Shown piece by piece: positions 7,064 through 7,789 of a stretch of 7,789 bases of DNA. Made by a program: the position numbers and the translations under genes. How positions within the stretch are numbered: position 1 is the first letter of the stretch; each line of letters starts with the position of its first letter. The notes under the pieces were generated by a model, which ran no database searches, was not told where the DNA came from, and saw only the letters and a program-made list of their open reading frames with translations. This DNA comes from an uncultured Clostridia bacterium. GTDB taxonomy: Bacteria > Bacillota > Clostridia > Oscillospirales > CAG-272. The DNA lies in NCBI GenBank assembly GCA_937934385.1, contig CALGZV010000078.1:1-7789 (forward strand). The letters are read 5' to 3'.

Positions 7064-7103
7064 ACATATCAAAGCTTAAAAAATTAAATAGAGTAAATGC
7101 AAT

Positions 7104-7351
7104 GATGCGGTCAGCGATATTGCGGAAATGTCACACAGAGACAGCGGGCCATGGCTGAAAGCCCGCTCTGACATGCAATGATCTGCACTTCCCCGCGGAG
7201 CATATCCGGTCAGAGCCTTTCTGAGCATGTAGCCGGATACGGTCGGTCCCCGTCACAGGACTTTTGAGAGTCCGCCTCACGGCGGGAATTAAGGTGGTAA
7301 CGCGAAGGCAGCAGCCTCCGTCCTTTATTTACGGGCGGAGGTTGTTTTTTT
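7104..7351 (+). promoter_or_regulatory. T-box riboswitch, tRNA-Phe specific, controlling pheS
   Basis: The leader should sense uncharged tRNA-Phe and permit read-through into pheS. Stem I is built from GCGG/CCGC (7107-7110, 7193-7196), ATTGC/GCAAT (7119-7123, 7175-7179), ATGTCA/TGACAT (7128-7133, 7169-7174) and AGCGGGC/GCCCGCT (7143-7149, 7161-7167). The 3' side of its specifier loop holds TTC (7189-7191), the Phe codon. Stem II is TATCCGG/CCGGATA (7203-7209, 7233-7239); a Stem III candidate is GGACT/AGTCC (7258-7262, 7269-7273). The T-box motif AATTAAGGTGGTAACGCG spans 7287-7304; its TGGT (7295-7298) would pair with ACCA at the tRNA 3' end, matching the A discriminator expected for tRNA-Phe. 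The antiterminator pairs AAGG (7291-7294) with CCTT (7322-7325) and ACG (7300-7302) with CGT (7319-7321). Confidence 0.95.
7312..7351 (+). terminator. Rho-independent terminator of the T-box leader
   Basis: CAGCCTCCGTCC (7312-7323) pairs with GGGCGGAGGTTG (7333-7344) through about 12 bp including G-U pairs, with a 9-nt loop, followed by seven T residues (7345-7351). The 5' arm overlaps bases needed for the antiterminator, so the two structures exclude each other. It may also stop read-through from the ABC operon, for which no other terminator was seen. Confidence 0.92.
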
Positions 7352-7397
7352 ACTTTTAAAGAAACCCGCAACTCTATTTTTATTCAAATCAAAAAGC

Positions 7398-7417
7398 CGC
7401 CGTGCCATACCACGGCG
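7398..7417. other. GC-rich hairpin between the T-box terminator and pheS
   Basis: CGCCGTG (7398-7404) and CACGGCG (7411-7417) form a perfect 7-bp stem with a 6-nt loop, just upstream of the pheS ribosome binding site. On the minus strand it is followed by GGCTTTTTG, so it resembles a weak terminator for antisense transcription. On the plus strand it would be part of the pheS 5' UTR after read-through. CACGGCGTTA (7411-7420) also occurs at 6933-6942. Confidence 0.5.
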
Positions 7418-7440
7418 TTACGAAAGGAATGGTCAACAAA

Positions 7441-7789
7441 ATGAAAGAAAAGCTGAAACAGATCCGTGAGACAGCGCTCGATCAGCTCCGCTCGGCGGAA
7501 AACACCGACGCGCTTGAGCAGCTCCGAGTAAAGCTTCTCGGAAAAAAAAGTGAGCTTACAGCGGTCCTCCGCGGGATGAGCGCACTTACCGCAGAGGAAA
7601 GACCTGCAATCGGTCAGATAGCAAATGAAGTCCGTGCCGCGATCGAAGAAATGATCGAAAGCAAAAAGACAAAACTTGCTGCCGAAGCGCTCGAACGCCG
7701 TCTTGCAAGCGAAAAGATCGACGTGACAATGCCTGCAAAGAAATTCCGTCTCGGACACCGCCATCCCCTCGCACAGGTCGAAGAGGAAA
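7441..7789 (+). CDS. pheS: Phenylalanyl-tRNA synthetase alpha subunit, N-terminal part
   Basis: The window holds the first 116 codons; the full protein is usually about 340 residues. PheS forms an alpha2-beta2 enzyme with PheT that charges tRNA-Phe in the cytoplasm. Residues 1-85 are the charged helical N-terminal region that forms the tRNA-binding coiled-coil arm, with the familial stretch LGKKSELTAVLRGM (33-46) and ERPAIGQIANEVR (53-65). GHRHPL (105-110) marks the start of the catalytic module, most of which lies beyond the edge. ATG 7441 gives MKEKL, the usual PheS opening; AAAGGA (7423-7428) is 12 nt upstream, a long spacer. An in-frame ATG at 7429 would add four residues but abuts that site. 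Control is by the upstream Phe T-box. pheT is expected downstream. Confidence 0.97.
   Translation, partial: MKEKLKQIRETALDQLRSAENTDALEQLRVKLLGKKSELTAVLRGMSALTAEERPAIGQIANEVRAAIEEMIESKKTKLAAEALERRLASEKIDVTMPAKKFRLGHRHPLAQVEEE

Noticed and set aside
7384..7764. 126-codon minus-strand frame opposite pheS
   Set aside because: Antisense to a clearly conserved pheS sequence; composition follows from PheS codons.
1..7789. CRISPR array, insertion sequence or phage element
   Set aside because: No regularly spaced direct repeats, transposase or integrase motifs, or terminal inverted repeats were seen.

Overview
The window looks like chromosomal DNA of a low-to-moderate GC, Gram-positive anaerobe of the Clostridia, possibly Ruminococcus/Oscillospirales-like. 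The grounds are sigma-A type promoters, strong AGGAGG-type ribosome binding sites, a T-box leader ahead of pheS, an LTA-synthase-family enzyme and a lipoprotein with a Gram-positive lipobox. The exact genus cannot be fixed by reading alone.

Layout. (1) Minus strand, 1-2755: a strong extended -10 promoter (2726-2755) drives a membrane protein of the LtaS/MdoB phosphoglycerol-transferase (sulfatase-fold) family. Its stop lies 23 nt before the start of a lipoprotein that resembles the NMT1/TauA-type substrate-binding family and runs off the left edge. (2) 2614-3144: an AT-rich divergent intergenic region with A-tracts, a 10-bp direct repeat straddling a plus-strand promoter, and a leader with nested inverted repeats. 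(3) Plus strand, 3145-6853: two paralogous ABC exporter half-transporters that overlap by 8 bp and probably form a heterodimer. (4) 6854-7440: a gene-free regulatory stretch. It holds two extended -10 promoters sharing an identical 12-bp core, a GC-rich hairpin-forming segment between them, then a complete Phe-specific T-box with terminator and antiterminator, and one more hairpin. (5) From 7441: the first 116 codons of pheS, cut by the right edge.

How the parts work together. The T-box should sense uncharged tRNA-Phe and control pheS (and presumably pheT beyond the window). The ABC pair is probably an exporter of unknown substrate under its own structured leader. The LtaS-like enzyme should act on the outer membrane face, adding glycerol-phosphate-type groups to a cell-envelope acceptor. 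No link between the ABC pair and the divergent operon is shown beyond the shared intergenic region.

The most unusual item is the N-terminal ~160 residues of the LtaS-like protein. They read as a SerB-like HAD phosphatase domain whose catalytic motifs are almost all lost, so a cytoplasmic pseudo-phosphatase appears to be fused to an extracellular transferase. The second is the nested stem structure in the ABC leader, whose loop can pair with the Shine-Dalgarno sequence.
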